Source of the DNA: Ardenticatenaceae bacterium
Lineage (GTDB): Bacteria > Chloroflexota > Anaerolineae > Promineifilales > Promineifilaceae
Assembly: GCA_020634235.1 (NCBI GenBank)
Contig: JACKCB010000001.1
Location: 930,001 to 994,000, forward strand
Direction of reading: 5' to 3'
Length of the DNA stretch: 64,000 nucleotides
Part shown: positions 44,230-51,513 of the stretch, one piece after another
Layout of the letters: each line of letters opens with the position of its first letter
Position numbering within the stretch: the first letter of the stretch is position 1
The notes under the pieces: model-generated
Databases searched by the model: none
Seen by the model: only the letters and a program-made list of their open reading frames with translations
What the model was told of the DNA's origin: nothing
Made by a program: the position numbers and the translations under genes

Positions 44230-44937
44230 ATGCTTCCTTACTTCTTATTGCTGCTGCTGGCCCTGCTGGGCGGGCTGGCTTACTGGCTGCTCATCAGCAC
44301 CGAGGGCGTCTTTTTGGGGCGGCGGGTGGTGGTCTGGCTGTATGACCGCACCGCCCACCGCTATGACGCCATCAAGGAATATGATCCGGCCGATGAGCAG
44401 TTTCTGGTTACGCGCCCGGTGCTGGCGGCCCTGGCCGGCCGGGCGAACCCGCTGCTGTTGGATGTGGCCACAGGCACCGGCCGGGTACCCTTCGACCTGC
44501 TGCAAAACCCGGCCTTCCCCGGCCGGGTCATTGGCCTGGATGCCTCGCGCCCCATGCTGGCCGTGGCCGCGGCCAAGCTGGCCCCCTACGGCCAGCGCGT
44601 GAGCCTGGTGCAGCACCCGGCCGCGCCGCTGCCTTTCCCCACTGCCCGCTTTGACCTGGTAACCTGCCTGGAGGCGCTGGAGTTTTTCCCGTCGGATGAG
44701 GCAGCGCTGCGCGAGATGGTGCGCGTGCTCCGGCCGGGGGGGCGGCTGATCACGACGCGGCGCACCGGCCGGGAAGGGCAGCTCTTTCTGCATCGTTACC
44801 GTTCGCCCGACCAGTTTACCGCCCTGCTGCACCGGCTGGGGCTGGCCGAGGTGGAGATGCAGTTGTGGGAAGTGGGGTATGACCTGGTGACGGCGCGCAA
44901 ACCGGCAGCGCCCGCGGGGGATGCCCATGCCGCTTAG
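44230..44937 (+). CDS. Membrane-anchored class I SAM-dependent methyltransferase
   Basis: 235 residues. An N-terminal hydrophobic helix (LPYFLLLLLALLGGLAYWLL) is followed by a UbiE-like methyltransferase: LLLDVATGTGRVPFDLL (SAM loop), VIGLDASRPML, LPFPTARFDLVTCLEALEF and MVRVLRPGGRLI. The anchor suggests a lipid or quinone substrate at the membrane. There is no obvious ribosome site before the ATG, so the start is less certain. It overlaps the aat gene by 17 bases, implying coupled translation. The substrate is unknown. Confidence 0.8.
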   Translation: MLPYFLLLLLALLGGLAYWLLISTEGVFLGRRVVVWLYDRTAHRYDAIKEYDPADEQFLVTRPVLAALAGRANPLLLDVATGTGRVPFDLLQNPAFPGRVIGLDASRPMLAVAAAKLAPYGQRVSLVQHPAAPLPFPTARFDLVTCLEALEFFPSDEAALREMVRVLRPGGRLITTRRTGREGQLFLHRYRSPDQFTALLHRLGLAEVEMQLWEVGYDLVTARKPAAPAGDAHAA

Positions 44938-45514
44938 CCCGCTGGAACTGCTGTATGCCTACAGCCAGGGTATCTTCCCCATGGCTCACGAGGACGGCAT
45001 CTACTGGTATGACCCCGATCCGCGGGCCATTCTGCCGCTGGACAGCTTTCACGTGCCGCGCTCGCTGCAGCGCGTTCTGAAAAAAAGGTTGTTTGAAATC
45101 CGGGTGAACACGGCATTTGCCGGGGTGATGCGGGCTTGTGCGGCGCCGCGCCCCGGCCGGGAGGAAACCTGGATCAGCGATGAATTCATCGACGCCTACA
45201 GCCAACTGCACCAGATGGGCTACGCTCACAGCGTGGAGGCGTGGCAGGATGGCCAACTGGTGGGCGGGCTGTATGGCGTGGCCATCAACAGCTTCTTCGC
45301 CGGTGAAAGCATGTTCAGCCACCAGCGTGACGCCAGCAAAGTGGCGCTGGTGGCCCTGGTGCGCCGCCTGCAAGCGCGCCGCTTCCTGCTGCTGGACGTG
45401 CAGTTCACCACCCCGCACCTGGTCCGCTTTGGCGCAGTTGAGATTTCCCGCGCCGCCTACCACGCCCGGCTGGCCCAGGCTCTGCAACACAAAAATCGGT
45501 TCACCAACGACTAA
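44921..45514 (+). CDS. aat: Leucyl/phenylalanyl-tRNA--protein transferase
   Basis: 197 residues. LLYAYSQGIFPMAHEDGIYWYDPDPRAILPLD, DEFIDAYSQLHQMGYAHSVEAWQ, GGLYGVAINSFFAGESMFS and LLDVQFTTPHLVRFGAVEISRAAY cover the diagnostic Aat motifs. The enzyme attaches Leu or Phe to N-terminal Arg/Lys of proteins, marking them for ClpS/ClpAP in the N-end rule pathway. It overlaps the methyltransferase gene. GGGGG lies directly before the ATG; a second ATG two codons later is an alternative start. Confidence 0.94.
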   Translation: MPMPLSPLELLYAYSQGIFPMAHEDGIYWYDPDPRAILPLDSFHVPRSLQRVLKKRLFEIRVNTAFAGVMRACAAPRPGREETWISDEFIDAYSQLHQMGYAHSVEAWQDGQLVGGLYGVAINSFFAGESMFSHQRDASKVALVALVRRLQARRFLLLDVQFTTPHLVRFGAVEISRAAYHARLAQALQHKNRFTND

Positions 45515-45526
45515 CAGGAGACACCC

Positions 45527-45940
45527 ATGACCCCCGAACAAGAAATCTGGCAGTTCCTCCACCAGCACTTGCACAGCATCTTCACCGGCGATTCCGATAC
45601 CTATCGGGCCACCACCGCCGCCGACCTCTCGCTATACGAATGGTTTGTCACCCCCCACCGGCAGGATGGCCTCGATTTCCATTTCTTCATGATTGACCAC
45701 CATTGGGCTGGCGACGGGGCCGACTTTCGCTATGACCTGCTGGAGCCCCGTTTGCAGTTGTATGGCGATACGGCTATTGTCAGCTACACCTTCATGCTTA
45801 CCATGGCCAACCAGGGGCAGATTACGCACCGCAGCCACAATGAAAGCCGCGTGCTTATCCGCGTCAACGATGGCTGGCGCGTGGTCCACGTGCACAAATC
45901 GCCCGCCTGGCAAGCCCCGGCCGGGCCTCCCAACGCCTGA
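45527..45940 (+). CDS. NTF2-like protein (CaMKII association-domain/DUF4440 type)
   Basis: 137 residues, with CAGGAG before the ATG and a 12-base gap from aat. The sequence fits the cone-like NTF2 fold: N-terminal helix EIWQFLHQHLHSIFTGD, RATTAADLSLYEWFV, then beta strands ending with SHNESRVLIRVNDGWRVVHVHKSP. That ending is the typical signature of the calcium/calmodulin-kinase association-domain family in bacteria. No catalytic set can be named; a small-molecule binding or hydrolase role is only possible. It is the last gene of the three-gene methyltransferase-aat unit. Confidence 0.8.
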   Translation: MTPEQEIWQFLHQHLHSIFTGDSDTYRATTAADLSLYEWFVTPHRQDGLDFHFFMIDHHWAGDGADFRYDLLEPRLQLYGDTAIVSYTFMLTMANQGQITHRSHNESRVLIRVNDGWRVVHVHKSPAWQAPAGPPNA

Positions 45941-45964
45941 ACCTCTACCCAACTCCTCAATCAT

Positions 45965-45973
45965 TGCTATAAT
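45965..45973 (+). promoter_or_regulatory. Extended -10 promoter of phoU
   Basis: TGCTATAAT is a perfect -10 with extended TGn. No good -35 is present. The start of transcription would be near 45980, inside or next to the palindrome at 45984-45997. Confidence 0.55.
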
Positions 45974-45983
45974 CCTGTTAATC

Positions 45984-45997
45984 AATTGTTAACAATT
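45984..45997. promoter_or_regulatory. Perfect 14-bp palindrome at the phoU start site (operator candidate)
   Basis: AATTGTTAACAATT is an exact palindrome lying just downstream of the -10 and 22 bases before the phoU ATG. A transcription factor bound here would block initiation or early elongation. The cognate regulator is not identified. Confidence 0.5.
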
Positions 45998-46018
45998 CCA
46001 ATCACGCAAGGATTAGCC

Positions 46019-46678
46019 ATGACCTTACCCCATCGCTCCGTACTAGACCGTGAACTAAATGAACTGCGGGACAAGACCCAACAGCTAGCCAGCATGGTGG
46101 ACAACGCGCTAGACAAAGCCATGACCGCCCTGCAAACGCGCAATATCGCCCTGGCGCAGGAGGTCATCGCCAACGATGAGCACGTCAATGCGTTGCGCTT
46201 CGACATTGAAAAGGAGTGCTTGCGTGTCTTGGCCACCCAGCAGCCGGCGGCCAGGGATTTGCGCCTGGTGGTGGCCACAACCCACATTGCCGGGGAATTG
46301 GAGCGAATTGGCGATCACGCGTGCAGTATTGCCCGGGTCATTGAGCTGCTAGAGGTGGAACAGCCTATCTCCACACTGCACAAGCTGCCCAAAATGGCCA
46401 GGCGCGCCCGCACCATGGTCGAATCCAGCATTAACGCCTTCCTGGCCCAAGACGCGGAACAGGCCTACGCGCTGGCCAAGCGTGAAGATAAGCTAGACCG
46501 TAACTACGACGAGCTTTTCCACGAGACATTGCTGGAAATGCGCGATGATGAATACATTGAGCGTGCCAATTACTTGCTATGGATTGGCCGCCATTTGGAG
46601 CGCGTCGGCGACCGGTCCACGAATATCGCCGAGCGGGTCATCTTTATGCTAACCGGTGAATTTGTAGAAATCGCCTGA
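46019..46678 (+). CDS. phoU: PhoU phosphate-transport regulator
   Basis: 219 residues from the ATG at 46019, with AAGGA seven bases upstream. It is all-helical with the two PhoU metal motifs: VVATTHIAGELERIGDHACSIARV and YLLWIGRHLERVGDRSTNIAERV (E/DxxxD pairs). PhoU curbs the PstSCAB transporter and the PhoR kinase when phosphate is plentiful. Here it precedes the pst genes rather than following them, and it has a separate promoter. It contains no CCCGGCCGGG copy, and its G+C content is lower than that of the flanking genes. Confidence 0.95.
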   Translation: MTLPHRSVLDRELNELRDKTQQLASMVDNALDKAMTALQTRNIALAQEVIANDEHVNALRFDIEKECLRVLATQQPAARDLRLVVATTHIAGELERIGDHACSIARVIELLEVEQPISTLHKLPKMARRARTMVESSINAFLAQDAEQAYALAKREDKLDRNYDELFHETLLEMRDDEYIERANYLLWIGRHLERVGDRSTNIAERVIFMLTGEFVEIA

Positions 46679-46692
46679 TCACGGCCCACGTT

Positions 46693-46722
46693 AGCGTGGC
46701 CACCGGCAGTGCAGGCCACGCT
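46693..46722 (+). other. Stem-loop between phoU and pstS
   Basis: AGCGTGGCC / GGCCACGCT forms a perfect 9-bp stem with a 12-base loop, starting 15 bases after the phoU stop and followed by GTTGTCT. An overlapping alternative stem uses CCACG (46686-46690) with CGTGG (46695-46699). It may be a weak terminator or a processing site that sets the PhoU:PstS ratio. Confidence 0.5.
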
Positions 46723-46958
46723 GTTGTCTCCTGCCGTCGCCCGGCCGGTGCCTGACCAGTTTTGCCGCGGCCGGCACAAACTGCGGCCGCAAAGCTACCA
46801 GGCAACCTGCATTGGGCCGGGCACAGCCAGCGCACCTCACATTTCCATTCGAACCCGATACCTTGCAGCCCTTACCTGCCCCACAGGTTATCGCTGCCTG
46901 CCCATCACTGGCACAGGCCAGGCAAATCAACTGTTCAGGGCTTCCTGAGGATTGGTTC

Positions 46959-47867
46959 ATGAAACAACTGCACAGACCCGGCCGGGCCCCGGCCGGGTCC
47001 ATCACCATCATCACCCTCTTTCTACTCCTGCTGCTGGTCGCCTGCCGGCCCGCCAGCGCCGCCACCACCCCCGGCGAAGACACCGGCCGGGCCATTCAAA
47101 ACAAAGGCTCCGACACCCTGGTCAACGTCGCCCTGCGCTGGGCCGAAACCTACCGCGAGGTCAAACCCGACGTTTCCATTGCCGTCACCGGCGGCGGTTC
47201 CGGCACCGGCATCGCTGCCCTCGTCAACGGCACGGTCGACATCGCCAACGCTTCGCGCCCCATGAAAGAAAGCGAAATCGAGGCCGCCCGTGCCAACGGC
47301 ATTGAGCCGGTAGAATTCACCGTGGCCATCGACGCCCTGGCCATCGTCGTCCACCCCGATAACCCGGTCAACCAGCTCAGCATCCCCCAGCTCTCAGACA
47401 TTTACACCGGCCGCATCACTAACTGGGCGGCGGTCGGCGGCAACGATGCCCCCATCGTCTTGCTCTCCCGTGAAACCAACTCCGGCACCCACGTCTACTT
47501 CCTGGAAGAAGTCGTGCGCCGCGGCGAAAGCGACAACAGCGACATCTTTGCCCCGCAAACATTGCTCATGCCCTCTTCGGTCGGTATCACCAGCGAGATC
47601 AGGCGCAATCCCAACGCCATCGGCTACGACGGTTTGGGCTACATCACCGAACATGAGAAGGTATTGGCCATCGCCGTGGACAATGACTCCCTGGCTGTTC
47701 TCCCTTCCGCCACAACCGCGTCCGATGGCAGTTACCCGCTGGCCCGGCCGCTGTTCATGTACACCGCGGGCGAACCGGCCGGGGAGATTGCCGCTTATCT
47801 GGCCTGGATACTAAGCCCGGCCGGGCAGGAAATCGTCCTCCAGCTCGGTTTTGTGCCCCTCCCCTGA
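46959..47867 (+). CDS. pstS: Phosphate ABC transporter substrate-binding lipoprotein
   Basis: 302 residues from the ATG at 46959, with GAGG upstream. The longer open frame begins in non-family sequence. Lipobox LVAC follows the signal helix. PstS motifs that line the phosphate pocket are clear: NKGSDTLVNVALRWAE, GGGSGTGIAALVNGTVDIANASR and SRETNSGTHVYFLEEV. It captures phosphate outside the membrane and passes it to PstCA. It is the first pst gene, 280 bases after phoU. No Pho box of the enterobacterial type is seen. Confidence 0.94.
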   Translation: MKQLHRPGRAPAGSITIITLFLLLLLVACRPASAATTPGEDTGRAIQNKGSDTLVNVALRWAETYREVKPDVSIAVTGGGSGTGIAALVNGTVDIANASRPMKESEIEAARANGIEPVEFTVAIDALAIVVHPDNPVNQLSIPQLSDIYTGRITNWAAVGGNDAPIVLLSRETNSGTHVYFLEEVVRRGESDNSDIFAPQTLLMPSSVGITSEIRRNPNAIGYDGLGYITEHEKVLAIAVDNDSLAVLPSATTASDGSYPLARPLFMYTAGEPAGEIAAYLAWILSPAGQEIVLQLGFVPLP

Positions 47868-47978
47868 CAATGCGTCATAAGCTGATGCACCACAAGACGC
47901 CAGCCAGCACCCCAGGACATAGCGCCTGTCAACCACCTTTGCCTGCCTCACCGCGAATCAGCCGTAAAGGAGACCCCC

Positions 47979-48923
47979 ATGTCCGTCCGAGAAGTGCCCG
48001 ATATTGGGCAGCCAACCCTGGAACGCCCTGCCAGCCGCAACATCCGCTGGCGCGAACAGCTAATTGAGGGCCTCATCCACCTGGCCGGCATCTCCGCCGT
48101 CCTCATCATCGGCCTCATCTTCCTCTTTCTGCTGCGCGAAGGGCTGCCAGCCCTGCTAGACATCCCGCTGCGCCAGATTTTCCTCAGCAGCCGCTGGTAC
48201 CCCATTGAGGAGAAATTCGGCATTCTACCATTGGTCTACGGCTCCGTCCTGGTTACCCTGGGCGCAGTGGTCATTGCCGTCCCCCTGGGGCTAACCACCG
48301 CCGTCTACCTGGGTGAATTCGCACCCCCCTGGCAGCGCGAACTCCTAAAGCCGCTCATCGAAGTGCTGGCCGGCATTCCCTCTATCGTCCTCGGCTTTCT
48401 GGGCTGGGTGGCGCTGGCCCCGCTCATCCAACGGCTGGGTGCGCCCAGCGGGCTTACCGCCTTCACCGGTTCGCTCATCCTGGCCTACATGTCTCTGCCC
48501 ACCATCATCAGCATCACCGAAGATGCCCTGTACGCCGTGCCCAAAGAGTACCGCGATGGCGCGCTGGCCATTGGCGCCACCCAGTGGCAAACGATCTGGC
48601 GGGTGGTGCTCCCGGCCGGGCGCTCTGGCATCGTCATCGCCGTCATGCTAGGTATCGGCCGGGCCATTGGCGAAACCATGGCCGTCATGCTCGTTACCGG
48701 CAACGCCGCCAACATCCCTCCCTTCGGCCCCAGCGCCTTCTTCCAGCCCGTGCGCACCATGACCGCCACCATCGCCGCCGAGATGGGCGAAGTCGCCCAG
48801 GGCAGCCTGCACTACAGCACCCTCTTCGCCATCGGCATCGTCCTCTTCCTCATCACCTTCGCCATCAACTCCCTGGCCACCCGCCTCATCGGCGGCCAGG
48901 GCCGCCGCCGGAGGCTCCTATGA
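47979..48923 (+). CDS. pstC: Phosphate ABC transporter permease PstC
   Basis: 314 residues, with AAAGGAG before the ATG. It has six membrane helices. PLVYGSVLVTLGAVVIAVPLGLTTAVYLGEFAP and the EAA coupling motif DALYAVPKEYRDGALAIGATQWQT are typical of PstC, as is GRAIGETMAVMLVTGN. With PstA it forms the inner-membrane channel. The last four bases overlap pstA as ATGA. Confidence 0.95.
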   Translation: MSVREVPDIGQPTLERPASRNIRWREQLIEGLIHLAGISAVLIIGLIFLFLLREGLPALLDIPLRQIFLSSRWYPIEEKFGILPLVYGSVLVTLGAVVIAVPLGLTTAVYLGEFAPPWQRELLKPLIEVLAGIPSIVLGFLGWVALAPLIQRLGAPSGLTAFTGSLILAYMSLPTIISITEDALYAVPKEYRDGALAIGATQWQTIWRVVLPAGRSGIVIAVMLGIGRAIGETMAVMLVTGNAANIPPFGPSAFFQPVRTMTATIAAEMGEVAQGSLHYSTLFAIGIVLFLITFAINSLATRLIGGQGRRRRLL

Positions 48924-49765
48924 CCCGCCAAAGCAGCCAGAAACTCGCCCAAATCCTCATTACCGGCGTGGCCGCCCTGGTCATCATCCCCATCGTCCTG
49001 GTGATCCTGTTTGTCATCATCAACGGCATTGGCACCCTCAGTTGGGAATTCCTCACCCAGCCGCCGCGGGCCGGCATGACGGAAGGCGGCATCGGGCCGG
49101 CCCTGCTGGGCACCGTGCTGCTCACCTTTGGCACGGCTATCGCCGCCATGCCGTTGGGCATTGGCGCCGCCATCTACCTGGCCGAATATGCCGGCGATAA
49201 CCGTCTGACCCGCGCCGTACGCCTGGCCATTGTCAATCTGGCGGGCATTCCCTCCATCGTCTACGGCCTGTTTGGCCTGGGTGCGTTCGTGCTCTTCCTC
49301 AACTATGGCACCTCCATCCTGGCCGGCTCGCTCACCCTGGGCATCATGACCCTGCCGGTGGTCATCAGCACCGCCGAAGAGGCGATCCTGGCCGTGCCGC
49401 AGCGCTTCCGCACGGTCAGCCTCAGCCTGGGGGCCAGCCGCTGGCAGACCATCCGCCACCAGGTGCTGCCCCACGCCCTGCCGGGCATCATCACCGGCAT
49501 TATCCTGGGGCTTAGCCGCGCGGCCGGGGAAACGGCCCCCATCCTCTTCACCGTGGCCGCCTTTTATCTGCCAGAATTGCCCAAATCCATCTTCGACCAG
49601 ACGATGGCCCTGCCCTATCACCTGTACGTCATTGCCACCCAGGTGCCCGGCATGCCCCTCTCGATTCAATATGGCACAGCCCTGGTGCTGCTGCTGCTGG
49701 TGCTGTCGCTGACGCTGGTGGCCACCTTCATCCGCACCACCATGCGCCGGCGGCGTGAATGGTAA
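48920..49765 (+). CDS. pstA: Phosphate ABC transporter permease PstA
   Basis: 281 residues. The start at 48920 overlaps the pstC stop by ATGA and has GGAGG nearby; a longer upstream extension in this frame is an out-of-family shadow of pstC. It has six helices. GPALLGTVLLTFGTAIAAMPLGIGAAIYLAEYA and the coupling motif EEAILAVPQRFRTVSLSLGASRWQT identify PstA, followed by GLSRAAGETAPILFT. It pairs with PstC to form the permease and contacts the two PstB ATPases through the EAA loop. Confidence 0.94.
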   Translation: MTRQSSQKLAQILITGVAALVIIPIVLVILFVIINGIGTLSWEFLTQPPRAGMTEGGIGPALLGTVLLTFGTAIAAMPLGIGAAIYLAEYAGDNRLTRAVRLAIVNLAGIPSIVYGLFGLGAFVLFLNYGTSILAGSLTLGIMTLPVVISTAEEAILAVPQRFRTVSLSLGASRWQTIRHQVLPHALPGIITGIILGLSRAAGETAPILFTVAAFYLPELPKSIFDQTMALPYHLYVIATQVPGMPLSIQYGTALVLLLLVLSLTLVATFIRTTMRRRREW

Positions 49766-49801
49766 ACCCGGCCGGGTACACCTACAACCACGGGATAACC
49801 T

Positions 49802-50560
49802 ATGGCTACAAAACTGTCTGTACGCAATCTCTACTTCACCTATGCCGATGGCACCGCGGCACTGCACAACATCAACCTGGATATTCACGAGAAAGAGCTG
49901 TTTGTGCTCTTTGGCCCGGCGCGCGGCGGCAAAACCACTTTACTGCGCCTCTTCAACCGCCTCAGCGACCTGCTTGAGGGCGCACAGCGCCAGGGTGCGG
50001 TACTGCTCGACGGCACAGACGTCTTCGCCAACTCGGTGGATGTCTTCGATTTGCGTCGCCGGGTGAGCATGGTCTTTGCCTTGCCCACCCCCCTGCCGGG
50101 CAGCATCTATGACAATCTGACCTATGGGCTGAAGATGGCCGGCATTCGCGACAAGGCGCTGCTAGATGCCCGGGTGGAACAGGCGCTGCAGCAGGCGGCG
50201 CTGTGGGATGAAGTGAAAGACCGGCTGGACAAATCCGCCTTTGCCCTTTCGGGCGGACAGCAGCAGCGGCTGTGCCTGGCCCGCAGCCTGGCCCTGGAGC
50301 CAGAGGTGATTTTGCTGGATAACCCGACGTCCGGCCTGGACCCGTTGTCCACGGCCACCGTGGAACAGTCGTTGGCGGAGCTAAAACGCCGTTATACGAT
50401 TGTGCTGGTGCCGCACAGTGTGCAGCAGGCGGCGCGGGTGGCCGACCGGGCAGCCTTTCTGCTGGATGGCGAGTTGGTGGAGGTGGCCCCCGGCCGGGAG
50501 ATGTTCCTCAACCCCTCCGAAAAACGGACCGAAGATTACATCACCGGCCGCTTTGGATAA
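49802..50560 (+). CDS. pstB: PstB1, phosphate ABC ATPase with degenerate catalytic site
   Basis: 252 residues. It aligns along its whole length with PstB2 downstream, but key residues differ. Walker A is GPARGGKTT (Lys44, serviceable). The Q-loop glutamine is alanine (VFALPTP, Ala93). The catalytic glutamate after Walker B is asparagine (LLDNPTSG, Asp173-Asn174). The H-loop keeps His205 but in VPHS instead of THN. The signature LSGGQ (residues 149-153) is intact. So it should bind ATP but hydrolyse poorly at its own site, while giving a good signature to a partner. The ribosome site is weak. It lies 36 bases after pstA. Confidence 0.92.
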   Translation: MATKLSVRNLYFTYADGTAALHNINLDIHEKELFVLFGPARGGKTTLLRLFNRLSDLLEGAQRQGAVLLDGTDVFANSVDVFDLRRRVSMVFALPTPLPGSIYDNLTYGLKMAGIRDKALLDARVEQALQQAALWDEVKDRLDKSAFALSGGQQQRLCLARSLALEPEVILLDNPTSGLDPLSTATVEQSLAELKRRYTIVLVPHSVQQAARVADRAAFLLDGELVEVAPGREMFLNPSEKRTEDYITGRFG

Positions 50561-50592
50561 TCAGTGATGCCACTAATCCCGAGACAAGCCTC

Positions 50593-51348
50593 ATGAAGAA
50601 CAAGATCGAAGTCAGTGATTTCAGCTTCTACTACGGCGACTTTCAGGCGCTCATCGACCTGAACCTATCGCTGCGCGAGAACCAGATTACAGCCCTCATT
50701 GGCCCCAGCGGCTGCGGCAAATCCACCTTCCTGCGCTCGCTCAACCGCATGAACGACACCATCCGCGGCACACGAGCCACCGGCCGGGTGCTGCTCGACG
50801 GCGAAGACATCTACGCGCCCGACATGGATGTAGTCGATTTGCGGCAGCGCGTAGGCATGGTTTTCCAGCGCCCCAACCCCTTCCCCCAAAGCATCTTCGA
50901 CAACGTGGCCTTTGGCCCGCGCGTCCTGGGCATGACCCGCGAACACAACCTGGACGACCTGGTCCGCGACAGCCTGCAAGGGGCCGCCCTTTGGGATGAC
51001 GTGAAACACCGCCTGCACACCTCCGCATTGGACCTCAACCCGGGGCAGCAGCAGCGGCTGTGCATCGCCCGGGCGGTGGCCGTGCGGCCGGAGGTCATTC
51101 TGATGGATGAGCCGTGCTCCGCCCTGGACCCGGTAGCCACCCTGCATATTGAGGAGCTGATGCGCGAACTGGCCGCCCGTTATACGATTGTCATTGTCAC
51201 CCACAACATGCAGCAGGCGGCGCGGGCGTCCGACTGGACCGGCTTTTTCTGGCTGGGCCGCCTGGTGGAGTTCAACGCCACGCGGGACCTGTTTACGTAT
51301 CCCAAAGAGGAACTGACTGAGGCGTACATCACCGGCCGGCGTGGTTAG
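50593..51348 (+). CDS. pstB: PstB2, phosphate ABC ATPase with degenerate signature motif
   Basis: 251 residues, 32 bases after pstB1. Walker A GPSGCGKST (Lys43), Q-loop VFQRPNPFPQ (Gln92), Walker B with catalytic glutamate LMDEPCSALDP (Asp172-Glu173) and H-loop VTHNMQQA (His204) are canonical PstB. The ABC signature, normally LSGGQ, reads LNPGQ (148-152). In a PstB1-PstB2 heterodimer its intact catalytic half would face the intact LSGGQ of PstB1, giving one active and one degenerate site. A terminator follows 55 bases after the stop. Confidence 0.93.
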   Translation: MKNKIEVSDFSFYYGDFQALIDLNLSLRENQITALIGPSGCGKSTFLRSLNRMNDTIRGTRATGRVLLDGEDIYAPDMDVVDLRQRVGMVFQRPNPFPQSIFDNVAFGPRVLGMTREHNLDDLVRDSLQGAALWDDVKHRLHTSALDLNPGQQQRLCIARAVAVRPEVILMDEPCSALDPVATLHIEELMRELAARYTIVIVTHNMQQAARASDWTGFFWLGRLVEFNATRDLFTYPKEELTEAYITGRRG

Positions 51349-51403
51349 ATTTAGCGCAAGGTCCGGCTCCCGGCCGGGCAGCTTGCCCCCAGCCAGGTAG
51401 ATG

Positions 51404-51446
51404 AAAAACCCCCGGCTGCCCTACTTGCGAGAGGCCGGGGGTTTTT
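51404..51446. terminator. Bidirectional rho-independent terminator after the pst operon
   Basis: A perfect stem AAAAACCCCCGGC / GCCGGGGGTTTTT with a 17-base loop lies between the convergent pstB2 and nrfA genes. Confidence 0.92.
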
Positions 51447-51513
51447 AGTTGGTTTGGCGTGGTGATCGAGCGGTCACCCGGCCGGGTAACCGCCTCTTCT
51501 GGCAGACTGCACC

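Noticed and set aside
48584..48919. Longer pstA starting at 48584
   Set aside because: The extra N-terminus is an out-of-frame shadow of pstC rich in Arg/His. The ATGA-linked start at 48920 gives a normal PstA.
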